A stretch of 64,000 nt of DNA from Gautieria morchelliformis (lineage: Eukaryota; Basidiomycota; Agaricomycetes; Gomphales; Gomphaceae): NCBI GenBank assembly GCA_015179125.1, contig WHVA01000252.1, positions 91,758 through 155,757 on the forward strand, read 5' to 3'. The position numbers and the translations under genes are program-made. Below, one piece after another: positions 21,101-31,752 of this stretch (the stretch's first letter is position 1; each line of letters starts with the position of its first letter). The notes under the pieces were generated by a model. That model searched no databases and was not told the origin of the DNA. It was given only the letters and a program-made list of their open reading frames with translations.

Positions 21101-22288
21101 CCTGAACGCACCGATCACGGAGACGGTTTACATGAGACAGCCGAAGGGATATGAGACTCCTGGCAGGGAACACCATGTGTGCCGTCTCAACCAAGTGATC
21201 TACGGACTGAAGCAGTCCGGGAGGGAATGGTACGAGATGCTGAGCGGCATCATGTACCGATTTGGATTCGCGCGTTGCGAGGTAGAGCACGCCGTTTTCC
21301 ATAGGTACGCTGGACAGGATGTCCTCATCATCGCAGTGGACATCGATGACTTGACCATGGCGGGGAATTCAAGGGATGTGATTCGGCAGTTCAAGGACAA
21401 GCTGCATACCGTCCTGAAGATAAAAGATATGGGCGACCTACACTGGTTGCTGGGGATAGAGGTCAAACGGGACCACACACTATGCACTATCTCGTTCTCT
21501 CAGTGTGCATATGTGCAGAAAATACTGGAGAGGTCAATCTACAGGATGCAAACCAACTCGGCACCCCACTCGACCCCACCACAGGCTATCCTCATCCCAG
21601 TCCACCTCCACCCCGCGCCAGTATGACGACATGCATAACGTGCCATACAGAGAGGCCATCAGGTCACTCATGTATGCAGCCTTGGGCACACGCCCGGACA
21701 TCTTGTTTGCCGTGTCGTTTCTGGCACAATTCATGCAGAACCCAGGAAGACCACACTGGGAAGTGGTGAAGCGTGTCTTCTGCTACCTGAAGGGCACAAG
21801 GGACATGTGCCTCGTCATCAGTGGTTCACAGAGCGGCCTGGAGGCTTTTTCAGACGCGGACTGGGTGTCCCAAGAACTCAGGCTACGTATTCACCACAGA
21901 TGGCGGAGCCGTCTCCTGGAGCTCTAAGAAACAACCGATCATTGTGCTATCTACAACGGAGGCAGAGTATATTGCTGCGACGCACGCAGCAAAGGAAGCA
22001 CTGTGGATACGCGCGTTTTTGGCCGACATTGCACGCCCGCTAGAAAAGCCCATCACCATCCATCTAGGCAACATCTCCGCGATCTCCATCACAAAGAACA
22101 GCGAATACCACCCCTGGACGATGCCCATCGACATAAGGTATCACTTCATACGCCACGCCACACGGGAGGGGCTCATACACATCGACTACGTCCCGACGGA
22201 CGATATGGCCGCCGATATGTTCACGAAAGCCCTCCCGCGCCACAAGGTCGAACACCTGAATGCAATGGTTGGACTGCACCATGCTTAA
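18103..22288 (+). pseudogene. Copia-2 gag-pol, multiply broken
   Basis: Gag starts with MGP encoded by the primer-binding site (interrupted by the solo LTR), continues to SFVVPKLA and a stop at 18169-18171, then to capsid-like EVWDAVCAKHK with a TAG near 18527. Zinc knuckle CWKCGKKGHVKAEC (about 18895), protease VYDSGASGHMS (19098), integrase HHCC (LHRRMGHIS to CTACVQAK) and core residues in HSDVWGP, QTDHGGEY and EENGVSERLNR. RT begins near 20780, with AVDIDDLTM keeping both aspartates. RNase H contains EAFSDADW and TTEAEYIAA, but the usual DNQSAI motif reads GNISAI. At least four frameshifts occur (near 19190, 21100, 21530, 21870). The element cannot move on its own. Confidence 0.9.
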
Positions 22289-22295
22289 GGGGGAG

Positions 22296-22529
22296 CGTTG
22301 GAGCCAGGATGGATAAGCATAGGACGCAGGGCCGCGGCTGGTAACCCGCGACCCGGACTAATATCTACATAGGTTGTCTCGGTCATAGTTGACCACTCTG
22401 TATATCGTTGAGTACTACACTCACTCCTGTGTAGCTTACACTACACAGGTACAGTAATATATATGCGCTCAGTGAAATATCTATTCACTGAGCTTACACT
22501 ACACAGCTACTGCGCAAATAACCCTAACA
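22296..22529 (+). repeat. Copia-2 3' LTR
   Basis: 234 bp. It begins with CGTTGG where the 5' LTR has TGTTGG, directly after the purine tract aagggggag. It lacks about 73 bp that include the first hairpin of the 5' LTR. Together with the coding damage this indicates an old insertion. Confidence 0.85.
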
Positions 22530-23433
22530 GGGATGGCCTATGAAATCCGAGGGTTTGGTTTGGTAGTTGAAAGAACTGCCGTCAGGAGATAGCTGCCAAA
22601 GGTCTGCGTAGAGTCATCGCGCACCGAACTGAGCTGCGCGTCATTCTGAGGTCTCCCGAAGTTGCCAGACCGTGCCATTAGTGGAGGCTGTCAGATATCA
22701 GACGGGATCATCCAGGTGATAGCCCCATCACGAGTAACCGCATGTCGGAGTCCTACTCGGAGTATGTCGGAGAGAACTCAGAGAATATGATGTTCATGAT
22801 CAATGATTTCTCTCTAATTAGCACACACAGCGCTGCGACGTATTAAGCGGCCAGACCCCGCGCTTTTTCATCTCTCGCTCTACCGGTGTCCTGGACAATG
22901 GACATGGCAATCGTAGATGCATCATGCATGATCCATCTTGACCTGTAGGCTGAAGATAGGTGGCCACCAGCAGACTCCCGGCAGCAGTGGCCATGTGCAG
23001 CCTGGCGCCGACATCAGGTGTCGATATCAGAATTGATGTCACTCTGCAAAGTAGTGGAGTGGGATAGGAAACGAGCCAGATGTGGGAAGGCTGAGCGCTT
23101 CAGTACGCATGACTTGCCCTCTTCAAATTCGCCGGTGACAAAATGACGAATCTCTTGCGTTATACTTCAGTTGAATACATTGAATGTACTCTTGCGCGGC
23201 TGCCTCGCTCAAAACTTAGAGGGTTATGTATAGTATTCGTAAGTTAGCTAGTGTTAGTCTACCGCCGCGGCTCAAGTGCTACATCATTGCTGATCCCCTG
23301 CAGGAATATAGTCTTGAACTCCCATGCCTCCGAGCTGGTACCTCAGATGAAGCCATTACAGTAAGGGGTCAAGTCGAAGTATAACAGCCAGATCATCTGC
23401 ACATTCTAACTCCCTGTTTCTTTTGTGCCCAGA

Positions 23434-25035
23434 ATGTCTGTTAACCCTCAAACAGTCGCTACAGTGGTGGAGTCACGCAAGTGCTGACGTGTGGAAGCGA
23501 TGCCTACATATCTAACCTACCTCTTTTCATGCAGTAACCGCTACCAAGTACTCGTGCGTTGCATCTCTGGCGTTCTTGCTATATGACCATGGTGAGAGCA
23601 ACACTACAAATACCAACCACATACTGACTTTGATTCAGTGATCACCCTCGATGACGAAGTTAGTTCCACAATTTCATATTGCCGTATGTTTCCTTGAGGT
23701 ACATCATCAGGTGGTCAATGTTTGGAATCGCCCACGCTCACTGAGCAGGTGGCTGTTTATATGGGTCCGTCTCCAACAAAGACCGAACCCATTCACTTAG
23801 AATAATCTTAGCAACCACCGTAGACTCGCTACTTCGGACTTGCCTCACTCACTATGACGGTCACAGGTGCGCATGTATCTCGCCTCGTTCATGCCAAGGA
23901 AAAATTAAAGGCGGCGCACGGAAGTCTTATTTCACGGCTCTCTCTCGAATAAGGTTTGCATTTCTCTGGGGATCACTGCGATATACAGCCTATTGAGCTT
24001 TATTTTCACAGTTGTAGGTGCAACCTTCGGGTCAGTGCTAGACCATAACATTGATTTCATATTATTGTTCAGCTGCAAATTTTTCTTTTGGTGGGAGGTT
24101 CTATGGTATGTCCCTATTAGATGCGTTTCTCGACTCCAATTGACAATTACAGCGTTAAATGGTTTATCGTTACCATTCAAGGTAAAGGAACGCCTCATCA
24201 AAGGTTTGTAAGGTAATACTGACAAGCACCATAGTCATTCTACTTATCCGTGTACGCTCCCTTTCTCCTCATTTAAAATGTTGGGATCTAAACTTGTTAT
24301 AGGTTTATGCTGTTTATGGTCGCCACAAACACATTCTCTTTGGCGGGGCTGGACTCCTTCTGCTATCGCTAATCGCCACCGTCATCCTTTGGGTTTTCCA
24401 CCATTTCACTGGTAAAGCTATGGATCTCAATATTCTTCCCAGTACATACTCATGAACTGAACAGCCCTAGGATTACCTCCCGTTGACGGCATAACTGGGT
24501 GCTTTGTTCCTATTGCGCCGAATCTCTTTAGCCTTTCTTTCGTTCCGTCAATTTTGACCGAAGTAATCCTATGCCTCCTCATGCTTTACCAAGCATGGAT
24601 AACATATAAGAGCGATTATGGCTCACGGTTACTGAAGATACTCATTCGGGACAGGTCAGCATGATACTCATTCGGGACAGGTCAGCATCCTTGTTGTTCT
24701 GGTCTAATTATCAGCCTTGGCAGCTCTAACGTATAAGCGGCAGTGTACTGTATTTTTCCAGGTCAATGGCTAGATTGCTCACGCCGATGCCCCAATAACA
24801 TTTACTTTACAGCATCTTTGGTGTTCTACTTTTGAATTTCCTGGTCCCTTTCTTTGCTCCTCGAAAGTATGTGCAAATTGGATATGGGTAGGTCGTTTAT
24901 ATTGTCGAGAGAACATATGACACTCACACTGTTTCAAGATGGTTGTATGCAGTACCTTGCACTATGGGCAGCCGCCTGCTTCTCAGCATGCTTCAACAAG
25001 CATCCAGAGACCTAGAGTCCACATCGGCATTTTAA
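23434..25035 (+). CDS. DUF6533-type membrane protein, copy A
   Basis: Multi-exon gene with short introns. Exon pieces: KYSWVASLAFLLYDH followed by VITLDDE (the DUF6533 signature), VNVWNRPRSLSRWLFIW, FFWWEVLWYVPI, VYAVYGRHKHILFG, EVILCLLMLYQAWITYKSDYG, LLNFLVPFFAPRKYVQIGYG, and a last exon WLYAVPCTMGSRLLLSMLQQ ending at TAA 25033-25035. About seven membrane segments would be expected for the family; function unknown. The first exon is uncertain: the ATG at 23434 does not join in frame to the signature exon with the obvious splice sites, so either the start is further upstream or the copy is damaged. Duplicated as copy B. Confidence 0.6.
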
Positions 25036-25199
25036 AGTGATACGCTATGACAGTTTGAACAATCATTATACAGCACCTGCGCCCACGTGTCAAAAAAACA
25101 AATTGCGCGGGCTTGCGTGAAAGCGCGCGATTTCGCATAAATGCGCGCACGCGCCACTGCCAACTTACGGTACCTATGTAGTATTTAACTAGAGGAAGG

Positions 25200-25930
25200 G
25201 CCGTCCGTTACCAGCGGCAGACCCCTTGCTCCAGAATTAAGCTGGCTCGTAAACATTTGTACAATATATTTACCAACAAAGAGTATCTGACTAAGATGCA
25301 AAATACAAAGACAAAATGCAAGAAGTTACACGCGCATCTGTTTCTTAGGGCTCGTTGATGGGCTATCTCTTATGTTTTTCCTTTTCATAGGCGATGCAAC
25401 TGGAGGCTTCGGCGGTGATACAACCAACAACTCCCGGGTCACAGCTATGTTCATCAATACTAAGGGCTGGGCGTGGAGGGGGTGATTGGAGGTCGGAGGT
25501 AGAGACAGTGACGAAAATTGCAGCCGTAGGCAAGTGTGAGATGATGGACAGCCGGTTGAGAAGGTATACATCGAAAGGTCAATGAATACGACAAGGATCG
25601 GCCGTATTTGGTGGCTATGCATAGGTAAAAGAATAGAGCGGAAGCGGGATGCCATCGATGATACAAGAAGAGAGAAGCACACGTACTCAAATTTTGAACA
25701 AGTTGGTAGTGCAGGAATGACTGGAAGGGTAGGAAAGTACTCGGACACCTAAAATCAAAACCAAAAGATAATCGTAAGGGACGTCCCTCGAACCTGCTGA
25801 AGCACCTGAGTGAGCGGATTGAATAAGTGGAAAGATGCCTTGAATAAGACAACAATGTTAACTCCCTGGAGGATAATTCGGAGACTCGGCAGGACCTAAC
25901 GTGACTCGTGCTAATCAAAACATCGATCTG
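25200..25930 (-). other. Copy-A-specific segment with minus-strand ORF
   Basis: This stretch is absent from the right duplication copy. On the minus strand an open frame from 25748 ends at 25326 with a basic, serine/proline-rich tail (MKRKNIRDSPSTSPKKQMRV), which looks like a nuclear protein C-terminus. Upstream, coding-like sequence extends to about 25918, possibly across a short intron. No family is recognised. It may be the 3' part of a gene whose 5' part was lost, or chance. Confidence 0.25.
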
Positions 25931-26029
25931 CCCGCGGCAACGGAACTAGTACATGTGCCTGGTCAGAGCCCGGGGATAGTTGTGACGGGGAGATTGCCGA
26001 AGAACGACGTAAGACACCTTAGCTGCGGT

Positions 26030-26347
26030 ATGACATCTTTCGCTTCCAAACAAGCCCAGAGGAACTCAAGGAACCAAAGTCTTTCATCAATCCTTCCAAT
26101 CCCCCTGCCGAGTTGCCTGTCGAGACTTACATATCCTCTACATCTACCGAGAAGAGTTACACTCCTGCCGGACTATACAGTGGCTTACCGTCAAACCTAG
26201 AACTCAGGCGAGACGAGGTGAAGGGAAGAGGAATATGGTCTAAACAAGTATTCAAGAGAGGTTAAATGTTATCGTTGTTGAGTAAAAAACATGGGGAGGG
26301 GAGGTAGGAACTGAGCTCAGGGAGGAAGTTGTCAGGTTAGAAAAAGA
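26030..26347 (+). pseudogene. SMYD gene remnant in left duplication copy
   Basis: Starts with MTSFASKQAQRNSR, identical to exon 1 of the complete gene at 29358, then loses a base so the frame breaks at RNQSL. Sequence identity continues to the exon end (about 26259). A short tract then leads to 58 bp matching 31475-31532, the end of the last SMYD exon, which joins directly to the right duplication unit. The MYND and SET domains are missing. Confidence 0.85.
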
Positions 26348-27428
26348 ATCACCGTCTTCCAGGCGCAGATACGTCAACAGTTCGTGATGGGGGAGGGTCG
26401 GATCTGAAGTGAGTATAGGGAACGAGGCTTCCGTAAGGGGAAAACGATCCTGCTCCGCCATGTGGGACGGCAGTTTAGTGTCGCTGAGAAGCCAGTCGTC
26501 CCCGGCGACGTCGCAGAGGGTGATGGACGTCAGTCCGCATGGAGGTGCCGTTGTCTCATCCTCTCACACTAGGAGGAGCGCGCGGCCGGGATGATACTGT
26601 AGCGGCCAAGATGAAAGCTCGACGTACAATGTAACTGTGCGGAGGAGCTTCCTCGAGCGCAGGTATACCGAGAGTGCCGGAGGGAGTGGTTCGATACCAC
26701 AGTAATGGCCTGTTCCTTGTCGGTGAAGACGCCTGCGGAGTCCGGACCCGGGATGGCCTATGAAATCCGAGGGTTTGGTTTGGTAGTTGAGAGAACTACC
26801 GTCCGGAGATAGCTGCCAAAGGCCTGTGTACGCACCGAAGCTGCTGGTGGTGTTGCCATTAATACTAGTGGCTGTCAGGTCTCAGACGGTCCGACTCGAA
26901 GTAGTATGTGAGAGCTTGAGATCTGAGATCTGAGATTTGAGAGCTCTGAACTCAGAGAAGACGCGATATCAGTCGGGATTGATGCCAACCTGGATCAATA
27001 ACCACTGATTGCAAAGTAGTGGAGTGGGATAGGAAACGAACCAAATATAGGAAGGCTGAACGCTTCAGTACGCTGCATGACTTGCCAAATTCGCCGGTTG
27101 ACAAAATGACGAATCTCTTCTAGCTGCCGTTAGACTTGAGTCGAATACATTGAATGTGTTCTTGGGCGGCTGCCTCACTCATCAGTGAAAGTTTGGAGGG
27201 CTATTTATAATATTCGTAAGTTAGCTAAAGTTAGTCTACCGGCGCAGCTCAAGTACTACAGCATTATATTACTGATCCCCCGCAGGAATAATATATAGCC
27301 TTGAACTCCCATGCCTCCGAGCTGGTAACTCAGATGAAGCCGTTAGAGTGAGGGGCCATGTTGAAGTATAACAGCCAGATCATTTGCACATTCTGATGAT
27401 TAGACTCCCTATTTCTTTTGTGCGCAGA

Positions 27429-29001
27429 ATGTCTGATAACCCTCAAACAGTCGCTACAGTGGTGGAATCACGCAAGTGCTGACGTGTGGAAGCAATGCCT
27501 ACATACCTAACCTACCTCTTTTCATGCAGTAACCGCTACCAAGTACTCGTGGGTTGCATCTTTGGCGTTCTTGCTGTATGACCATGGTGAGAGCAACACT
27601 ACAAATACCAACCACATACTGACTTTGATTCAGTGATCACCCTCAATGTCGAAGTTAGTTCACGATTTCATATTGCCGTATGTTTCCTTGAGATACATCA
27701 TCAGGTGGTCAATGTTTGGAATCGCCCACGCTCACTGAGCAGGTGGCTGTTTATATGGGTCCGTCTCCAACAAAGACCGAACCCATTCACTTAGAATAAT
27801 CTTTGCAACCAAACCACCGTAGACTCGCTACTTCGGACTTGTCTCACTCACTATGACGGTCACAGGTGCGCATGTATCTCGCCTCGTTCACGCCAAGGAA
27901 ATATTAAAGGCGGCGCACTGAAGTCCAAGTCCTCTTTCACGGCTCTCTTTCGAATAAGGTTTGCATTTCTCTGGGATCCCTGCGGTATACAGCCTATTGA
28001 ATTTTATTTTCACAGCTGTAAGTGCAACCTTCGGGTCAGTGCTAGACCATAACGTTGATTTCATATTATTATGAAGCTGCAAATTTTTCGTTTGGTGGGA
28101 GGCTATATCGTATGTCCCTATTAGATGCGTTTCTCGACTCCAATTGACAAGTACAGCATTGCATTGATAACCGCTAGCGTTGAAGGTAAAGGAACACCTC
28201 ATCAGAGGTTTGTAAGGTAATACTGACAAGTACCATAGTAATTTTAATTATCCGTGTACGCTCCCTTTCTCCTCGTATAAAGTGTTGGAATGTAATTTGT
28301 TACAGGTTTATGCTGTTTATGATTGCAACAAACGCATTCTCTATGGCGTGGTTGCTTTGTTTCTGCTATTGCTAATCACCACTGGCATCCTTTGGGGTTT
28401 CACTGGTAAAGTTCCGGATATCAATATTCTTCCCAGTACATGCTCATGAACTGAACAGGCCTAGGAACACATCCCATTGACAGCATAGCTGGGTGCTTTG
28501 CTCCTACTACGAATCTATTGGGCCTGTCTTTCGTTCCGGCAATTTTGAACGAAGTAATCCTATGCCTCTTCATGCTTTACCAAGCATGGATAACATATAA
28601 GAATAATCATGGCTCACGGTTACTCAAGATACTCATTCGGGACAGGTCAGCATCCTGTTTGTCTGGTCTAATCATCAGCCTGGCAGCTCTAATGAATAGG
28701 CGACAGTGTACTGTACTTTTCCAGGTCAATGGCTAGATGGCTCACTCCGATGCCCTAATAACATTTACTTCACAGCATCTCTGTTACTCTGCTTTTGAAT
28801 TGCCTGGTCACTATCTTTGATCCTCCATTTCTTAGGCAAATTGGATTTGGGTAAGTCGTTTAAATTGTTGAGAGAACAGATGACATTAATGACATTGTTT
28901 CAAGGTGGGCGTATGCAGTACCTTGCACTATGGGCAGCCGCCTGCTTCTCAGCATGCTTCAACAAGCATCCAGAGACCTAGAGTCCACATCGGCATTTTA
29001 A
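27429..29001 (+). CDS. DUF6533-type membrane protein, copy B
   Basis: Close paralogue of copy A with the same exon pattern: KYSWVASLAFLLYDH, VITLNVE (copy A has VITLDDE, the more usual form), VNVWNRPRSLSRWLFIW, EVILCLFMLYQAWITYK, LLNCLVTIFDPPFLRQIGFG-like segment and final WAYAVPCTMGSRLLLSMLQQ, stop at 28999-29001. The start has the same unresolved frame problem as copy A. Predicted multi-pass membrane protein of unknown function. A perfect 9-bp GC-rich hairpin follows 70 bp after the stop. Confidence 0.6.
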
Positions 29002-29071
29002 AGTGATACGCTATGGCAGTTTGAACAATAATTATACGGCACCTGCGCCCAAGTGTCAAAAAAACAAATTG

Positions 29072-29095
29072 CGCGGGCTTGCGTGAAAGCCCGCG
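29072..29095 (+). other. GC-rich 9-bp hairpin after DUF6533 copy B
   Basis: Arms cgcgggctt (29072-29080) and aagcccgcg (29087-29095) pair perfectly around a 6-nt loop, after a short A run. In copy A the second arm reads aagcgcgcg and the pairing is broken. A role in 3' end formation is possible but unproven. Confidence 0.4.
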
Positions 29096-29357
29096 ATTTC
29101 GCATCAATGCGCGCACGCGTTCACTGCCAACTTACTGTAGATCAGTGCTAGAGTAAGGGCCGATACCGGCAGATCCCTCTGGAACAGGATCGTAGAAAAT
29201 TGTACAGCCGCGCGGCAACGGGACTAGTACATACATGTGTGCCTGCAGCTTTCCCACGAGGTTTCCAATTGCAGGAGCAAGGGATTTAATAGTTGTGCCG
29301 GGGAGATTGCCGAAGAACGACGTAAGGCTCTTTACGTAGTACACCTTAGCTGCAGTT

Positions 29358-31615
29358 ATGACATCTTTCGCTTCCAAACAAGCCCAGAGGAACTCAAGGA
29401 AACCAAAGTCTTTTATCAATCCTTCCAATACCCCGGCCGAGTCTGTCGAGACTTACATATCCTCTACATCTACCGAGAAGAGTTACACTCCTGCCGGACT
29501 ATACAGTGGCTTACCGTCAAACCTAGAGCCCAGGCGAGACGAGGTGAAGGGAAGAGGAATATGGTCTAAACAAGTATTCAAGAGAGGTTAAATGTTATCG
29601 TTGTTAAGTTATACTCATACAATAACGTATAAAATAGGCAGTATTCTCCTTAATCACCGACCTCATGTTTCAGTTGTTTCAACACCGAACTTGTCCACTT
29701 ATTGCTCATTCTGCGTCTCCACGTGTAAGAACAATGATGTTTTGAAACGTTGCGCGAAATGCAAGATTATTTGGTACTGCTCTTCGGTATGCTGTCAGTT
29801 CCATGTCGGAATCAACTTGAACCAAGCTGCTGATTTCTCCTAGAAGTGTCAAAATGATGATTGGGCACTCCACAAGTACGAATGCTCGGCAATAAATAAA
29901 TGGGTATCTAATTCTCCGGACGGTTCTGTTCCCGGTGAGGCAGTACGAAGCTTGGGCCGCCTCCTTTGGGGGAGAAAAGTGGAGGGTGAGACCAGTCCGT
30001 GGGTATGTCCGGGAACCAACGAATGATATGTTCTTACATTTACATATCCCTCAGTGGAGGGAGATTCAGGCCCTCCAATCGCGTGGGTCAAGTTCTTCGT
30101 GACTCGATGAAAGTTTGTTCACTTTGAAATCAGACCGATCGTCTTTACCTCCATCAGCTGTCGAATCTCACACACGACTCGCCCATGCCTTAGTTCATTA
30201 CCTTAGTGTCGCATCTCCCGTTGAGCTTTCCCCCTATGGAATCCAATCTTCCGGCGATCTGGTCGACCTCATTTCTCGGGTATGTCTGTTTATTACTTGA
30301 GTCGTAACTTTACTCTACTATACGCATTTTTGTTATTCTCTCATAATTCTGATTACATTCTATCATCTAGTTCACGACTAATACGTTTACACTTACATCC
30401 CCCACCCTCTCACCTTTGGGAACCTGCGTTTCACCCCTAGCAGCTCTCTTCAACCATTCATGCCTCCCCAACGCCGTCATCGTATTCCCTCATACATCGA
30501 ACTCTAACTCCCGCCCGTCACTTCAAGAGCCAGTGTTGCATGTCGTCGCCCTCAGAAATATATCGCCAGGAGAGGAGGTGACTACTACTCTCACCGCGTT
30601 AACCTTTCTTAATAGGCCACATTCCCACCCTGCAGGTACTAACCGCATATATTGACACAACCTTGCCCGCCCCCCAGCGTCAGCAGTCGCTTCAAGCGAC
30701 ATACAACTTCACATGCGCATGTGTGCTATGCTCCCATACCGGAATTGATGCAAGAGAAGCCGTGTGGTGTCCTAAGGTATGCGGGGGCTTGTGTCCCGCT
30801 CCCTTTGGTGAAGGTACGAGATAATTAGCATGCTATGCACTACTCGCGCCTACAACTAGTTTATATAGAACAGATAGAGCCATTACCGCGGTGTGCGAAT
30901 TGCAGGGCGACCTATACGCAGTCCGCTGCACATGATATCGAGGATCAGAGGCGAATAGGACAGGAAGCTCTCGACAAGGCTACCTCGTTACAATTTTCAG
31001 GTTTGAGCACAATCGACCCTTCTGGTTGTTTGCTGATGCTTGCGTCGCGAAGATCCACCAAAAGCGCTCAATCTCACCTCTCACATGATTCCTCTTCTCG
31101 AAAGGCATTTCCCGCCATCTGCGCATCCGCACCTAGCACTTTTGCGACTACACCAGTCCCTTCTCATTACTGCTCTTGCATCCTCCACTGATGCTGATCT
31201 ACTGGACAACACAATTCGTGCGACAGCACGTGCAGTTGCTGGTATCACTGCCGTCCTAGACGAAGGACACCCCGTGCGAGGCGTAGGTCTTGCAGAATTA
31301 GGAAAGCTTCTGGCTGTCGATGAGCCGCCGCCGCCACCAACATCTACGACATCCCCGTCAAACTCAAGTGCGCAGTCTGATGTGTTTCCACCGACTGGGG
31401 CTGCGCGTCTAAGGCTCGCCATAGACACCCTCAAGCGGGCGTTGAAAGAGCTGATGATCGGCTTTGGTGAGAGTACATGGGGAGGGGAGGTAGGAACTGA
31501 GCTCAGGGAGGAAGTTGTCAGGTTAGAAAAAGAGCTGAGTATTTGGCAACGCGGTGTCAAGAATGCTCTACAGAATATAGCACCAGGCAAAAGTAATGGT
31601 AATATAATGGCCTGA
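29358..31615 (+). CDS. SMYD-type SET and MYND domain methyltransferase
   Basis: Exons: 29358-29586, 29638-29786, 29844-30002, 30055-30082, 30134 to about 30279, 30371 to about 30579, about 30635-30811, and later exons from about 30875, ending at TGA 31615. N-terminus EVKGRGIWSKQVFKRG starts the split SET domain. The MYND zinc finger runs from YCSFC through CAKCKIIWYCS and KCQNDDWALHKYEC. The SET core has LFNHSCLPNAVIVF and EEVLTAYIDTT, followed by a post-SET cysteine cluster (FTCACVLC). Family members transfer methyl groups from SAM to lysines of histones or other proteins. The reading frame joins cleanly, so this is the functional copy. The C-terminal helical region contains a proline run. 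Confidence 0.85.
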
Positions 31616-31752
31616 TGGCTATTTATTATATGTAATCTTCTTGTTTGATTCGTATTCGTACTTGCCAGACGTACAATCTTCACAGTAAATGTTCATACTA
31701 ACACAGGCACAACAACGACCTCGGAGATACCTTCTCTAAGCAGGGAGATCAA

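Larger units (their letters stand above)
16253..22529 (+). mobile_element. Ty1/copia retrotransposon copia-2, decayed
   Basis: LTRs 16253-16559 and 22296-22529 flank gag, protease, integrase, RT and RNase H in copia order. The flanks are GGGAC and GGGAT, a 5-bp target duplication with one transition. The duplicated region at 26750-26754 shows the empty site with GGGAT, proving insertion after the segmental duplication. The primer-binding site GGTTATGGG|CCC is split by a solo LTR at 16569-18102. Multiple stops and frameshifts make it inactive. Confidence 0.9.
15364..26347. repeat. Segmental duplication, left copy (A)
   Basis: Starts at atcaccgtcttccagg and aligns with 26348-31532, interrupted by later insertions (palindromic MITE 15427-15892, copia-2 16253-22529). 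Shared content, in order: a 0.4-kb block with actaggaggagc, the block starting gatggcctatgaaatccg, the DUF6533 gene, SMYD exon 1, and a 58-bp fragment of the last SMYD exon that runs straight into the start of the right copy. Copy A lacks the middle of SMYD and has about 0.7 kb (25200-25930) that copy B does not. Confidence 0.85.
26348..31532. repeat. Segmental duplication, right copy (B)
   Basis: Same order as copy A but without the MITE and copia-2. It contains the empty copia-2 target site (GGGAT, 26750-26754), the DUF6533 copy B and nearly all of SMYD. Its right border, inside the last SMYD exon at about 31532, is defined by the junction with the next unit seen at 26347. Confidence 0.85.

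Noticed and set aside
29072-29095. GC hairpin plus A run as an intrinsic terminator
   Set aside because: Intrinsic terminators are bacterial; in a fungus it can only be noted as a hairpin.
29132-29428. Minus-strand frame of about 98 codons upstream of SMYD
   Set aside because: It is mostly the antisense of SMYD exon 1 and its leader; the duplicated copy does not preserve the frame.
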